Below are positions 31,466-40,046 of a DNA stretch of 64,000 nucleotides, one piece after another (position 1 is the stretch's first letter; each line of letters opens with the position of its first letter). Under the pieces are notes generated by a model. That model saw only the letters and a list, made by a program, of their open reading frames with translations. It searched no databases and had not been told where the DNA came from. The DNA is from Candidatus Thermoflexus japonica. GTDB lineage: Bacteria > Chloroflexota > Anaerolineae > Thermoflexales > Thermoflexaceae. A program made the translations under genes and the position numbers. The DNA lies in the NCBI GenBank assembly GCA_002898735.1, contig BEHY01000002.1, positions 1 through 64,000 of the forward strand. Direction: 5' to 3'.

Positions 31466-32320
31466 TCAAACCGGTTCGGATTCGCCCGCTGGAACCCCCA
31501 GCGGAGCCGGCGAAGGCGCGGCGAGGATGCGGGTCCCTTCTCCACGGAGGGCGGCGGTCAGAGGCGCAGGGCGGCGGCCATCGGCCAGCCAGACGCAGGA
31601 AAGGCCGTTCTGGAGGGCCTCCCGCGCCGCCAGGAGCTTATGGCGCATGCGCCCCTGGGCCCAGGCCATCGCTTCCTCCAGCTCCTCCAGGCCCAGCTCA
31701 GGCACCCGTGTGTTCTCGTCCGGGAACGATCGGAGCAGGCCGGGGGCGCCGGTGAGGAAGATCAATCCCTCCGCCTGGAGGGCGGCCGCGATCGCTGCCG
31801 CCGCGCGATCTCCGTCCACATTCACGATCTCCCCATCCGGCGTCAGGCCCATCGGTGCAATCACGGGATACAGCCCCATTCCCAGGAGCTCCTGCAGGAA
31901 CGCTTGGTTCACGCCGGCGGGCGTTCCCGAGTAATCCCCTCGGAGGATCAGGATCCGATCCCCCTCACGGATCCGGAGCGCCTCCTTGCGGCGGGCCTGG
32001 AGCAACCCGCCGTCAAGCCCCCGCAGGCCGATGGCGTGGACCCCGCGACGGCGCAGGGCGGCCACCAGGTGGGCGTTGATCCGCCCGTAGGCCATCAGCA
32101 GGATGTCCCGTGTGCGCTCATCGGTGTAGCGGCTGGTGAACCCGGAAGCGGAAGTAACGTATCGGGGCGGATGTCCCAGGGCTTCGCCCAGGGCGTCGGC
32201 CTCCGCCGAGATCCCATGGACCAGCACCCAGCGTCGGCCTTCCCGGGCCCAGGCGGCCAGCTCATCCAGGACGGCCTCCGCGTTCACGGCCGCGTTCCCA
32301 CCGATCTTGATCACCCACAT
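31466..32320 (-). CDS. lysZ: [LysW]-aminoadipate kinase
   Basis: A 284-residue amino-acid kinase related to N-acetylglutamate kinase: M-W-V-I-K-I-G-G-N-A at the N-terminus for phosphate binding, W-V-L-V-H-G-I-S-A-E-A-D, and I-V-N-V-D-G-D-R-A-A-A-A-I-A near 165-178 for ATP/Asp contact. It phosphorylates the side-chain carboxylate of aminoadipate carried on LysW. The G-I-S-A-E-A-D sequence sits where ArgB normally has a G-G-G-P-like loop, which fits a carrier-bound substrate. GGAGGCGCACG precedes the ATG. It is flanked by lysY and lysJ on the same strand. Confidence 0.9.
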   Translation of the reverse strand: MWVIKIGGNAAVNAEAVLDELAAWAREGRRWVLVHGISAEADALGEALGHPPRYVTSASGFTSRYTDERTRDILLMAYGRINAHLVAALRRRGVHAIGLRGLDGGLLQARRKEALRIREGDRILILRGDYSGTPAGVNQAFLQELLGMGLYPVIAPMGLTPDGEIVNVDGDRAAAAIAAALQAEGLIFLTGAPGLLRSFPDENTRVPELGLEELEEAMAWAQGRMRHKLLAAREALQNGLSCVWLADGRRPAPLTAALRGEGTRILAAPSPAPLGVPAGESEPV

Positions 32321-32457
32321 CGTGCGCCTCCTGAGCAGCGAGTCGATTCCGGCTTCGGGGAAGGGTTCGTTCCATTCCCCTCCCTCTCTCTTCCCCCGTT
32401 TGCGATCCTTCAGCCTGTTTGGGGAGGGCCCTTCATACGGTGCCTCAGGGATCTGCG

Positions 32458-33507
32458 CTACGCCGGATATACGGGGATCAGATCAAGCCCGGCGGTCTCC
32501 GTCCATCCCATGGCGACGTTCAGGGATTGAACGGCCGATCCCGCTGCGCCCTTCATCAGGTTGTCCAGGGCGCACAGCGCAACGATCCGCCCCGTTTCCT
32601 CCTCAACGGCGAAGCCCACATCCGCGAAGTTGCTCCCGATCACGGCCTTCGGATCCGGCAGCCGGTGAAGGCCCTGCCGGTCCTTCACGATCCGGATGAA
32701 AGGCTCCTCCCCATAGGCCGCGCGGTAGATCCGCCAGAGATCGGATTCGGCGAGGGGCGCGAGGGGCGCGCGGGGCCATGCATGAGCCACGGCCAGCACC
32801 CCGCGCACGGCATCCACCGCCGTCACCGAGAGGACGATGGGGTCGCGGCCCAGCGCCTGGCGGACCTCGGCGGTGTGGCGGTGGCCAACCGGGGCGTAGG
32901 GCCGGATGGCGCCGTGGCGCTCCGGATGGTGGGATCCTGGGCTCGGCTCGCGGCCGGCTTCCGAGGAGCTGGCCTTGATATCCACCAGGATGGGGCGGTC
33001 GGGATCCAGGATATCGGCCTGAACCAGCGGCCACAGGGCCAGGATGGCGGCTGCGGCGTTGCAGCCAACCCCGCTGATATAGCGGGCCCCCCGCAGAGCC
33101 TCCCGGTAGCGTTCCGGCAGGCCGTAGACGAAGCGGGGGAGCCACTCCGGATGGGGATGCGGGCGCCCATACCAGCGGAGGTAAGCCTCCGGGTCGCGGA
33201 GCCGGAAATCCGCCGAGAGATCAACCACCATGGGCGCCAGGGCGGCGAAGGATTCGATGCGGGGGGCGACCTCGCCGTGAGGCAGGGCGACGAAGAGCAC
33301 ATCGCAGGGGCGAAGATCCCCCATTCGGCAGAAGGTGAGCGCCGTGGCCCGGCGCAGATGGGGATGCACGCGATGGGCCGGCTCCCCGGCGTGGGATTCC
33401 GAGGTGATCTGGGCGATCTCCACCCGCGGATGGCGCAGGAGCAGGCGGAGAAGCTCCCCGCCGACGTAGCCGGAGGCCCCGACGATGCTCACGCGGACCC
33501 GTTCCAT
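32458..33507 (-). CDS. lysY: [LysW]-aminoadipate 6-phosphate reductase
   Basis: A 349-residue ArgC/LysY dehydrogenase: N-terminal Rossmann motif [14 protein letters not shown], catalytic Cys in [10 protein letters not shown], and H-P-E-R-H for the active-site His region. It reduces LysW-aminoadipyl phosphate to the semialdehyde with NADPH. The ATG at 33507 has GGGAGG 7 nt upstream and gives the normal Met-x-x-V-S-I-V opening. The start lies 19 nt inside the lysX coding region. A gap of 137 bp to lysZ shows no recognisable element. Confidence 0.9.
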   Translation of the reverse strand: MERVRVSIVGASGYVGGELLRLLLRHPRVEIAQITSESHAGEPAHRVHPHLRRATALTFCRMGDLRPCDVLFVALPHGEVAPRIESFAALAPMVVDLSADFRLRDPEAYLRWYGRPHPHPEWLPRFVYGLPERYREALRGARYISGVGCNAAAAILALWPLVQADILDPDRPILVDIKASSSEAGREPSPGSHHPERHGAIRPYAPVGHRHTAEVRQALGRDPIVLSVTAVDAVRGVLAVAHAWPRAPLAPLAESDLWRIYRAAYGEEPFIRIVKDRQGLHRLPDPKAVIGSNFADVGFAVEEETGRIVALCALDNLMKGAAGSAVQSLNVAMGWTETAGLDLIPVYPA

Positions 33508-34400
33508 CGCCGGACCTCCCGGGCAAGGGGGTGGGAATGGGCGGCGGCCCATCCATCACGGGCCACCCGGATCACGAACTCGGCGATCGCCCCGGGGATG
33601 TCAACGCCGGTGGGCTCCACCGAATTGCGGAACTCCATGGAGTGGTTGATCTCGTTGACCAGAAGCCCCCGCTGGGGATCCTCGAAGAGATCCATGGCGA
33701 GCACCCCACCGCCCACAGCGGCGGCCGCCCGCGCGCAGAGATCGGCCAGCTCGGGGGTGACCGGGCACTTCGAAGCACGGCCGCCCCGGGCCGTGTTGGT
33801 GATCCAGTGTTCGGAAGACCGGTAAATCGCCGCGATGGTTTCACCGCCCACGACGAAAGCCCGGATGTCCCGGCCCGGCTTAGGGATGTATTCCTGGATG
33901 TAATAGACGCCGTGGGCGAACCCCCCGAGGGTCTCTTTGTGCTCCAGCAGGGCCTCCGCCGCGTCCCGATCGTTCACCCGGGCCAGCAGCCGCCCCCATG
34001 AGCCGAGCACCGGCTTGAGGACTACGGGGTAGCCCCATTCCTCGATGGCCTGAAGCGCCCCCTCCGGAGAGAAAGCGACCCGGACGCGAGGGGTGGGGAC
34101 GCCGGCCCGAACAAGGGCCGCGGTGGTGAGGAGCTTATCGGCGCATGTGTGGATCACCGCCGCCGGGTTGATGACCGGCAGGCCGATGTCTTCCAGCAGC
34201 TGCGCGGCGTGGAGGGCCTGCCAGTGGCTGAGGGAGCGCATCAGCACCGCATCGAAGCGGTTCCAGCCGTCCGGGACGCCGACCTCGAGGACCGTTGATC
34301 GATCGTGAAGGATCTCCACCTCCAGGCCCCGGCGCCGGAACGCCTCCAGCAACCACTTCTCCTCCGTGCGCACCAGGGAGCAGAACAGGGCGATCCGCAT
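33489..34400 (-). CDS. lysX: alpha-aminoadipate-LysW ligase
   Basis: A 303-residue ATP-grasp (RimK-like) ligase: [11 protein letters not shown] start, [13 protein letters not shown] near 115, and the Mg-binding [16 protein letters not shown] near 260-275. It joins the amino group of aminoadipate to the C-terminal Glu of LysW. The M-E-F-R-N-S-V block matches LysX-type enzymes. The start at 34400 is preferred over 34406 because GGAGG is then 8 nt upstream. It begins 12 bp after the lysW stop and overlaps lysY, a tight operon. Confidence 0.93.
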   Translation of the reverse strand: MRIALFCSLVRTEEKWLLEAFRRRGLEVEILHDRSTVLEVGVPDGWNRFDAVLMRSLSHWQALHAAQLLEDIGLPVINPAAVIHTCADKLLTTAALVRAGVPTPRVRVAFSPEGALQAIEEWGYPVVLKPVLGSWGRLLARVNDRDAAEALLEHKETLGGFAHGVYYIQEYIPKPGRDIRAFVVGGETIAAIYRSSEHWITNTARGGRASKCPVTPELADLCARAAAAVGGGVLAMDLFEDPQRGLLVNEINHSMEFRNSVEPTGVDIPGAIAEFVIRVARDGWAAAHSHPLAREVRRWNGSA

Positions 34401-34412
34401 CGGCATCGCCTC

Positions 34413-34583
34413 CTACTCCCCCCAGTCCTCTTCCACCTGGGGCGCACGATCAAGGGTCAGGGGGGAAAGGGAGATGACCTCCAGGGCCGTGCCGCATTCG
34501 GGGCAGGTCAGAAATTCATGGAGCACCACATCCTCTCGCAGCGACACCTGGGCCGCGCACTCCGGACAGATCCCGCTGGGCAT
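34413..34583 (-). CDS. lysW: amino-group carrier protein LysW
   Basis: A 56-residue acidic carrier with a zinc site from two Cys pairs (C-P-E-C at 6-9 and C-P-E-C near 28-31) and the diagnostic C-terminus E-D-W-G-E. Its terminal Glu is the attachment point for aminoadipate throughout the pathway. GGAGGTGGACC precedes the ATG at 34583. It is the first gene of the lysine cluster, which gives the carrier first place in expression. It lies directly downstream of an intrinsic terminator inside the leader, so its transcription should depend on readthrough. Confidence 0.96.
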   Translation of the reverse strand: MPSGICPECAAQVSLREDVVLHEFLTCPECGTALEVISLSPLTLDRAPQVEEDWGE

Positions 34584-34627
34584 GGTCCACCTCCATCGCA
34601 GAGCTGGGATTGGATGTAAGCCCTGGG

Positions 34628-34669
34628 AAAAAGAAAACCCCCAGGCCACCGGACGGTAGCCTGGGGGTT
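34628..34669 (-). terminator. intrinsic terminator in the lysW leader (attenuator)
   Basis: Read on the minus strand, AACCCCCAGGC (34669-34659) pairs with GCCTGGGGGTT (34646-34636), an 11-bp perfect stem with a 12-nt loop, followed by TTCTTTTT (34635-34628). It sits 45 bp before the lysW ATG and after the promoter, so it must be read through for the operon to be expressed. Confidence 0.85.
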
Positions 34670-34746
34670 GGGATCCTGACGAATGCAAAAGCCGCTACGT
34701 CAGGACCGGACTACCGTCCGGGCCTGGAGGCGCAGCGGCTTTTTTG
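34628..34746 (-). promoter_or_regulatory. candidate lysine-operon transcription attenuator
   Basis: Mutually exclusive pairings are visible. Hairpin 1: 34734-34743 with 34687-34696, plus an inner stem CCGGAC (34721-34716) with GTCCGG (34711-34706). Antiterminator: 34711-34730 is complementary to 34638-34659, 20 bp with one G-U and a 2-nt bulge, consuming the terminator loop and 3' arm. A third 8-bp repeat (34698-34705 with 34674-34681) would open hairpin 1. A small ORF with two Lys codons runs through hairpin 1. No L-box or T-box consensus was recognised. Leader-peptide control is inference; the competing folds are seen directly. Confidence 0.65.
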
Positions 34747-34757
34747 ATCCACGCCAT
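34695..34757 (-). CDS. candidate lysine leader peptide (20 aa)
   Basis: A 20-codon frame on the lysW leader, M-A-W-I-K-K-A-A-A-P-P then ending S-P-V-L-T. Two adjacent AAA Lys codons (34740-34745) fall exactly where the 5' arm of hairpin 1 starts, and the TAG at 34695-34697 lies in its 3' arm. This placement is what leader-peptide attenuation needs. Weak points: no clear ribosome site (only CGGA about 8-11 nt upstream), only two Lys codons, and the A-run is also the complement of the plus-strand T-tail of the same hairpin. An in-frame ATG at 34778 would give 27 residues. Confidence 0.4.
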   Translation of the reverse strand: MAWIKKAAAPPGPDGSPVLT

Positions 34758-34809
34758 CTGGAATGTCCGATCGGGCATCGCGGGCTTGGCGTTCCAGGTT
34801 TTGCCCTTA

Positions 34810-34837
34810 AATATAGCCGGAATTTTCGTTTTGTCAA
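34810..34837 (-). promoter_or_regulatory. sigma70-type promoter of the lysine operon
   Basis: Read on the minus strand, a consensus -35 TTGACA (34837-34832) is followed by 16 bp and -10 TATATT (34815-34810). Transcription should start near 34803, giving a leader of about 220 nt before lysW. The element lies in the most A/T-rich patch of the region. Confidence 0.8.
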
Positions 34838-35044
34838 GGGGATCAATTCCTGGATGTCCCCAGGAAGGGTCTTCGGGTGCCGGGTCCCTCACGAGGCGCC
34901 GATCCCGGCCTCTTGAGCCTGTCCCACCGGGTTCTTCCGTTCGCCCCGCGGATCGCTGGGCTCGGGATGGATCCCGGGCTGGATCTGCATTATGATTCCC
35001 TTGAGCCTGGGATTCCGGGGATCCCTTCGCCTGGGAGGCGTGCC

Positions 35045-36259
35045 GTGCAGCCACAGTTCGAAATGGAGCTCGCCCAAACCCGACAGACGGTCCTCTGGCT
35101 GGAGCAGGAACGACGCAAAGATAAAGAAACCATCGCGCTCCTCCAGCAGCGGGTGGATCAGTTGACGGCCCTCCTGGATCAGGCGCGGGAACAGATCCGC
35201 CAGCTCACCGAGGCGCTGGCGGCCATCCAGGCCCAGACCGCCCGCCCGGTTCAGCTGGAGTCCCTTTTCACCCGTCTCCGGGAGGAGATGACCGCCATCC
35301 TCGACCGGCGCCTGGGCGAGCTGGAGCGCCAGTTTCGCGAAGGCCAGACCGCATTGCAGCTTCAGGTCAGTGACCTCCAGCGATCCGTCCATGCGCTTCA
35401 GGAATTCGCGCCCCGCCTGGAGCGGGCCGAGCACGAGCTGGCCTTCCGTCGCGCGGAACAGGACCGCCTGCTCCAGCAGGTCCAGGCCCAGGCGCGGCGC
35501 ATCGAGGAGATCGGCCGCGCCCTGGAGGAGACACGGCCTCGCCTGACTTATCTGGAAGAGCAGGCCCGCCAGACGGCCAGGCGGGTGGCCGATGTCGAGC
35601 AGGGCCAGGTGGATCAGCGGAAGCGGACGGAAGAGCTGGCCCAGCGTGCTCTGCGGCTGGAGGAGGAACTGCAGAAGCAGCCTCGACGCTTCGAGCCGAT
35701 TGAGATCCGTCTGGAGGAACTGGAAGGGCACATCGAAGCCCTGCGCCTGACGGATCTGCAGCACGGCCAGGCCTTCCGCCGGCTGGAGCAACATGTGGAG
35801 GAGCGCCTGGCTCGCATTGAGGATTACCATGCGGCCCTCCATCAACTCCAGGACCTGGCGCGGGAGAGCCGGCAGGCGCTGGAAGAGCTGCAGACGCTGC
35901 GGGAGGGTTGGGAACATCGCCTGAAGGAGATGACGGAGCTGCTGCGTCTGAACGAGGCGCGGTTGAAGCAGGAGTGGGACGAGTGGCAGACGGCCCAGGA
36001 GAAGCGCTTCCACCAGCTGAATCTCCTGCGGGAGGAGCGCTGGGCCGAGCACAACCGGGAGCATCGGGCTCTGGAAGGCCGGGTGGAGCATCTGGAGCGC
36101 CAGTGGCCGCGTCTGGAGCAGATCCTTCGCGGGCTGCTGGAGGAGCAGGAGGAGTGGGCCCGCCACCTGCGGGATGGAGCCCGTTCCTGGATCCAGAACC
36201 ATGAACAGCGGATGAACCGCCTGAAGCAGAGCCTGAAAGACCCCTCGGGGGTGGGATGA
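35045..36259 (+). CDS. long coiled-coil protein
   Basis: A 404-residue protein, almost entirely charged heptad-like sequence rich in Gln, Glu, Arg and Leu (for example [19 protein letters not shown]), so an extended coiled coil with no transmembrane segment, signal or enzymatic motif. A GTG start at 35045 is chosen because GGGAGG lies 6 nt upstream; earlier open frame shows no coding character. It is divergent from the lysine operon and 107 bp before selB. Structural or scaffolding function is a guess; similarity to SMC or ClpB coiled coils is likely generic. Confidence 0.7.
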   Translation: MQPQFEMELAQTRQTVLWLEQERRKDKETIALLQQRVDQLTALLDQAREQIRQLTEALAAIQAQTARPVQLESLFTRLREEMTAILDRRLGELERQFREGQTALQLQVSDLQRSVHALQEFAPRLERAEHELAFRRAEQDRLLQQVQAQARRIEEIGRALEETRPRLTYLEEQARQTARRVADVEQGQVDQRKRTEELAQRALRLEEELQKQPRRFEPIEIRLEELEGHIEALRLTDLQHGQAFRRLEQHVEERLARIEDYHAALHQLQDLARESRQALEELQTLREGWEHRLKEMTELLRLNEARLKQEWDEWQTAQEKRFHQLNLLREERWAEHNREHRALEGRVEHLERQWPRLEQILRGLLEEQEEWARHLRDGARSWIQNHEQRMNRLKQSLKDPSGVG

Positions 36260-36366
36260 GCACGCGATAAGCGCCTGTCGGGCGTTTTGAGGGGCGAGCG
36301 GGGCGTCGAAGGTTCCACCCCATGCTCCTCATCAGGGGGATGATGGCCTGAATCGGAGGCACCGGT

Positions 36367-38259
36367 ATGCCCGTGATCGCCACGGCTGGCCACGTCGACC
36401 ATGGGAAATCCGCGCTCGTGGAGGCCCTCACCGGCATCCATCCGGATCGTCTGAAGGAAGAACAGATCCGGGAGATGACGATCGACCTGGGCTTCGCCTG
36501 GCTGACCCTGCCGGACGGGGAGACGGTGGGGATTGTGGATGTGCCGGGCCATATGGATTTCATTGAGAACATGCTGGCCGGGGTGGGGGGCATTGATGCC
36601 GCTCTCCTGGTGATCGCCGCCGATGAGGGGGTGATGCCGCAAACGCGGGAGCATTTCGCCATCCTCACGTTGCTCGAGGTCTGCAGCGGCGTGGTGGCCC
36701 TGAATAAGATCGACCTTGTGGATGAGGAGTGGCGAGCCCTGGTGGAAGAGGACGTGCGCGCCCTGCTCCAGGGGACATGCTGGGCGGATGCGCCGGTGAT
36801 TCCCGTCTCCGCGCGCACCCGGGAGGGCCTGGGACGGCTGGTGGAAGCCCTCCAGGAGATCCTGCGGAGCCGCCCGCCGCGCCCGGATTGGGGTCGGGCG
36901 CGCCTCTCCATCGATCGCGCGTTCACGATGCCGGGCTTCGGAACGGTGGTGACCGGGACGCTGCTGGACGGCTGCTTCCGGATCGGGGAGGAGGTGGAAA
37001 TCTGGCCCTCCGGGCGTCGGGCCCGCATCCGGGGTTTGCAGTCCTATCGCCGTCGGGTAGAGCAGGCCCTCCCCGGTTCCCGAACGGCCATCAACCTCAG
37101 CGGGATCGCTCTGGAAGATCTGCGCCGGGGAGATTGGGTGACCGTTCCCGGCGTGTTCCAGCCTGCCGGGCTTCTGGATGTGTATTTGATCCACTGGGAA
37201 GGATCCCCGCGCCCCCTTCCCCATTTCGCTGAGGTGAAATTCTTCCACGGGGCCGCCCAGATCCTGGCCCGGGTCCGGTTGCTGGATCGGGAGGTCCTGC
37301 AGCCAGGGGAATCCGGGCTGGCCCAGATCGTCCTCAGCCGTCCGACGGTCGCAGCCCCTGGAGATCGCTTCATCCTCCGCTGGCCCTCTCCCGCCATGAC
37401 CCTGGGGGGTGGGGAGATCCTGGACGTCCATCCGGAGCGACGCCACCGTCGGTTCCGCGTGGAGGTTCTCTCCACGCTGCGCGCCCTCTATCGGGCGGAT
37501 CCGAGCGATCGGTTGCGGGTCTGGCTGGAAAGCGCGGGGCTCCTCACGCTTCCGGAGGCTTCCCGACGGCTGGCGTTGCCCCCCGGGCGGGCCCGCGAGC
37601 TCATGGAGCATCTAACCGCCGAAGGCGCGGCGGTCCCCCTGGGGGAGGGCCTGTGGGCGACCCCAAACTGGCAGGACCGGGCCATCCGCCAGCTGATGGA
37701 ACTCGTGGAGGCCTACCACCGGCAGAATCCCCTGCGCCGGGGCATGCCTCGGGAGGAGGCCCGGAGCCGGCTGGGGTGGCCATCGGCGGTGTTTGAGGCG
37801 GCGGTGCAGGCCGCGGTTAAGGGAGGCTTTCTGGAAGAATCCGGCCCCCTGATCCGACGGTTGGGCTTCCAGGTTCGCCTGAATGCGGCGCAGCAGCAGC
37901 AGGTGGAGGCCTGTCTGACCCGGATGCGGGAGGATCCATGGCATCCACCGAACCCCCGGGAGATCGAAGCGACCCTGGGCCGGGATCTTTTCCAGGTCCT
38001 GCTGGATGAAGGCCGTCTGGTTCGCCTGAACGATGAGGTCATCCTTCTGGAGGAAACCTGGCAGGAAGCGGTCGAACGCATCCGGGCGTATCTCCAGGCC
38101 CGCGGGACGATTTCCGCGGCGGAGGCGCGGGATTTACTGGGGACCAGCCGCAAGGTTGCGGTGGCCGTGCTGGAAAAGATGGACGCCATGGGGATCACCC
38201 GGCGCGTGGGGGACGTGCGGGTGCTGGCCCAGGACCCCGGGATGGGCATGGAAACATGA
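36367..38259 (+). CDS. selB: selenocysteine-specific elongation factor SelB
   Basis: A 630-residue translational GTPase. It has G1 G-H-V-D-H-G-K-S at 8-15, a SelB-type switch region [10 protein letters not shown] followed by [10 protein letters not shown]3 D-V-P-G-H near 58-62 and G4 N-K-I-D at 113-116. EF-Tu-like domains 2 and 3 follow ([13 protein letters not shown]), then C-terminal winged-helix repeats (about 380-630) that read the SECIS hairpin. It delivers Sec-tRNA to recoded UGA codons. No selA, selC, selD or evident selenoprotein gene is in the window. The ribosome site is GGAGGCACCGGT, just before the ATG. Confidence 0.95.
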   Translation: MPVIATAGHVDHGKSALVEALTGIHPDRLKEEQIREMTIDLGFAWLTLPDGETVGIVDVPGHMDFIENMLAGVGGIDAALLVIAADEGVMPQTREHFAILTLLEVCSGVVALNKIDLVDEEWRALVEEDVRALLQGTCWADAPVIPVSARTREGLGRLVEALQEILRSRPPRPDWGRARLSIDRAFTMPGFGTVVTGTLLDGCFRIGEEVEIWPSGRRARIRGLQSYRRRVEQALPGSRTAINLSGIALEDLRRGDWVTVPGVFQPAGLLDVYLIHWEGSPRPLPHFAEVKFFHGAAQILARVRLLDREVLQPGESGLAQIVLSRPTVAAPGDRFILRWPSPAMTLGGGEILDVHPERRHRRFRVEVLSTLRALYRADPSDRLRVWLESAGLLTLPEASRRLALPPGRARELMEHLTAEGAAVPLGEGLWATPNWQDRAIRQLMELVEAYHRQNPLRRGMPREEARSRLGWPSAVFEAAVQAAVKGGFLEESGPLIRRLGFQVRLNAAQQQQVEACLTRMREDPWHPPNPREIEATLGRDLFQVLLDEGRLVRLNDEVILLEETWQEAVERIRAYLQARGTISAAEARDLLGTSRKVAVAVLEKMDAMGITRRVGDVRVLAQDPGMGMET

Positions 38260-38290
38260 GCCCGTGTCCCCTTCGATGGGGGCGATCGCC

Positions 38291-39937
38291 TTAGCGGCGC
38301 AGGAACCGGCGCTCGATCTCCTCCCGGCTCAGCAGGAACCAGGCCGGGCGGCCGTGAGGGCAGGTGGAGGGGGACCAGGTTTCCAGCAGGGCATCGAGGA
38401 GGGCCTGCATTTCCCCGGGGGAGAGGCCGTCGCCGGCCTTGACGGCGGCCGTGCAGGCGAGGCGCATGGCGATCCGCTCCCGGGGATCGCCGCCCCCTCG
38501 CCGGAGTGCAGAGATCTCCTCCAGCACGGCGTCCAGCAGGATATGGACGGATACGCCCGCCAGCGGGGCGGGCAGGGCCCGGACCACGAAGGTGTTTCCC
38601 CCAAAGGGTTCGATGTCCACCCCCAGGCTTCGCAGGGTCTCCAGCTCCATCTCCAGCTGCTCGGCTTCCCGGGCGGAGAACGAAAGGACGGCCGGGGAGG
38701 GGAGGGGGGTCGACGCGCTTCCAGCCCACAGCTGTTCGAAAATCACCTGCTCATGGGCGGCATGCTGATCCACCACGATCAGCCCCTCTTCGCTCTGAGC
38801 CAGGATGTAGCTCTGGAGCAGCTGGCCCAGCGCCCGCCATCGGGGCGGCCGTCCGTATTCCACGGACGGCTCCGTTAGCCGCCGCGTCGGCAGCGGTTCC
38901 TCAACCGGCCACGGCGTGGGGATTCCTTCCGGACGGGGAAACCCTGCCAGGGCGTTCTGCACCGCCTGGCTCACCCCCCAGTAAACCGAGCGCTCCTGGG
39001 AGAACCGCACCTCCGCTTTCTGAGGATGGACGTTCACATCCACGAACGAAGGGGGGAGCTCGATGTGGAGGATCGCCAGCGGATAGCGGCCTGCGGGCAG
39101 TCGACCGGCATAAGGTCGTTCCAGCGCGACCGCCAGCAATCCGCTGCGCACCGGCCGCCCGTTCACATAAAAATGCTGAAAGGCCCGGGAAGCCCGCCCC
39201 AGGGAGGGTCGGGAGATCAGGCCGTGGATGCGGAGATCCGCTGCCTCCCAGGATACCGGGATCAGCTCGTCCGCGACCTCCCGTCCCCAGATGATCGCGG
39301 CCCGCTCCAGCGGGGTCCCGGGCGGTGCCATCAGGACCTCCCGGCCGTCGAGGATCAGCCGGAACGCGACCCGGGGATAACCCAGGGCGTAGCGGTAAAC
39401 CGTTTCCCGAATCCGTTCGGCTTCCCGGAAGGGGGATTTGAGAAAGCGGCGTCGGGCCGGAGTGTTGTAGAAGAGATCCCGGACCGTTACCACGGTCCCC
39501 ACGGGGCTGGCTGCCGGATGCACCGTTTGCTGTCCTTCCTCGGCGATCAGACGGGTGCCCTCGGTCTCCGCCGGGGTGCGGGTGAGGATCTCCACACGGG
39601 CCACCGCGGCGATGCTGGGCAGCGCTTCCCCGCGAAAGCCCAGGGTGCGCACGCGGCTCAGGTCTTCGGCGGTCTGGATCTTGCTGGTGGCGAAGCGAGC
39701 CAGGGCCAGCGGCACCTGATCCCGGGGGATGCCGTGGCCGTTGTCGGCCACGCGGATCAACGTAAAGCCCCCTTCCTGGACCTCAATGTGGATGGCTGTC
39801 GCCCCCGCATCCAGCGCGTTCTCGATCAGCTCCTTCACCACCGAGGCAGGCCGCTCGATGACCTCTCCCGCCGCGATCCGGGCGGCCACGTCCGGGTCGA
39901 GAACCCGGATCACAGGAAGCTCGTTTGAAGATCGCAT
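38291..39937 (-). CDS. mutL: DNA mismatch repair protein MutL
   Basis: A 548-residue MutL. The N-terminal GHKL ATPase shows I-A-A-G-E-V-I-E-R-P, E-N-A-L-D-A-G-A, D-N-G-H-G-I and G-F-R-G-E-A-L. The C-terminal domain carries the endonuclease metal motif D-Q-H-A-A-H-E-Q-V-I-F-E near 388-399 (fits DQHA-x2-E-x4-E), A-C-T-A-A-V-K-A-G, and C-P-H-G-R-P near 525, ending F-L-R-R. It should therefore nick DNA itself, as in bacteria without MutH. The start is uncertain: ATG 39937 has GGAAGGG too close, and GTG 39916 would give the shorter usual N-terminus. It lies 109 bp after a response-regulator gene on the same strand; mutS is divergent 1.4 kb away. Confidence 0.95.
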   Translation of the reverse strand: MRSSNELPVIRVLDPDVAARIAAGEVIERPASVVKELIENALDAGATAIHIEVQEGGFTLIRVADNGHGIPRDQVPLALARFATSKIQTAEDLSRVRTLGFRGEALPSIAAVARVEILTRTPAETEGTRLIAEEGQQTVHPAASPVGTVVTVRDLFYNTPARRRFLKSPFREAERIRETVYRYALGYPRVAFRLILDGREVLMAPPGTPLERAAIIWGREVADELIPVSWEAADLRIHGLISRPSLGRASRAFQHFYVNGRPVRSGLLAVALERPYAGRLPAGRYPLAILHIELPPSFVDVNVHPQKAEVRFSQERSVYWGVSQAVQNALAGFPRPEGIPTPWPVEEPLPTRRLTEPSVEYGRPPRWRALGQLLQSYILAQSEEGLIVVDQHAAHEQVIFEQLWAGSASTPLPSPAVLSFSAREAEQLEMELETLRSLGVDIEPFGGNTFVVRALPAPLAGVSVHILLDAVLEEISALRRGGGDPRERIAMRLACTAAVKAGDGLSPGEMQALLDALLETWSPSTCPHGRPAWFLLSREEIERRFLRR

Positions 39938-40046
39938 CCCTTCCGACACCACCGATGCGCCCCGTTCGATCGCTAAGGGTTTAAGGGTTGTGGGGGGAGC
40001 GACGAACTCGTCCACCCTGCAACCCGGATGGTTCGGATCTCCCCCT

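Noticed and set aside
34584-34803. Lysine riboswitch or T-box in the lysW leader
   Set aside because: I could not find the L-box consensus segments or a T-box sequence with specifier loop; the structure is better described as a terminator with a competing pairing. A covariance-model search would settle it.
36260-36366. tRNA-Sec gene in the gap before selB (GGTTCCACCCC looked like a T-arm)
   Set aside because: No acceptor stem or anticodon arm can be formed and the gap is too short after allowing for the ribosome site.
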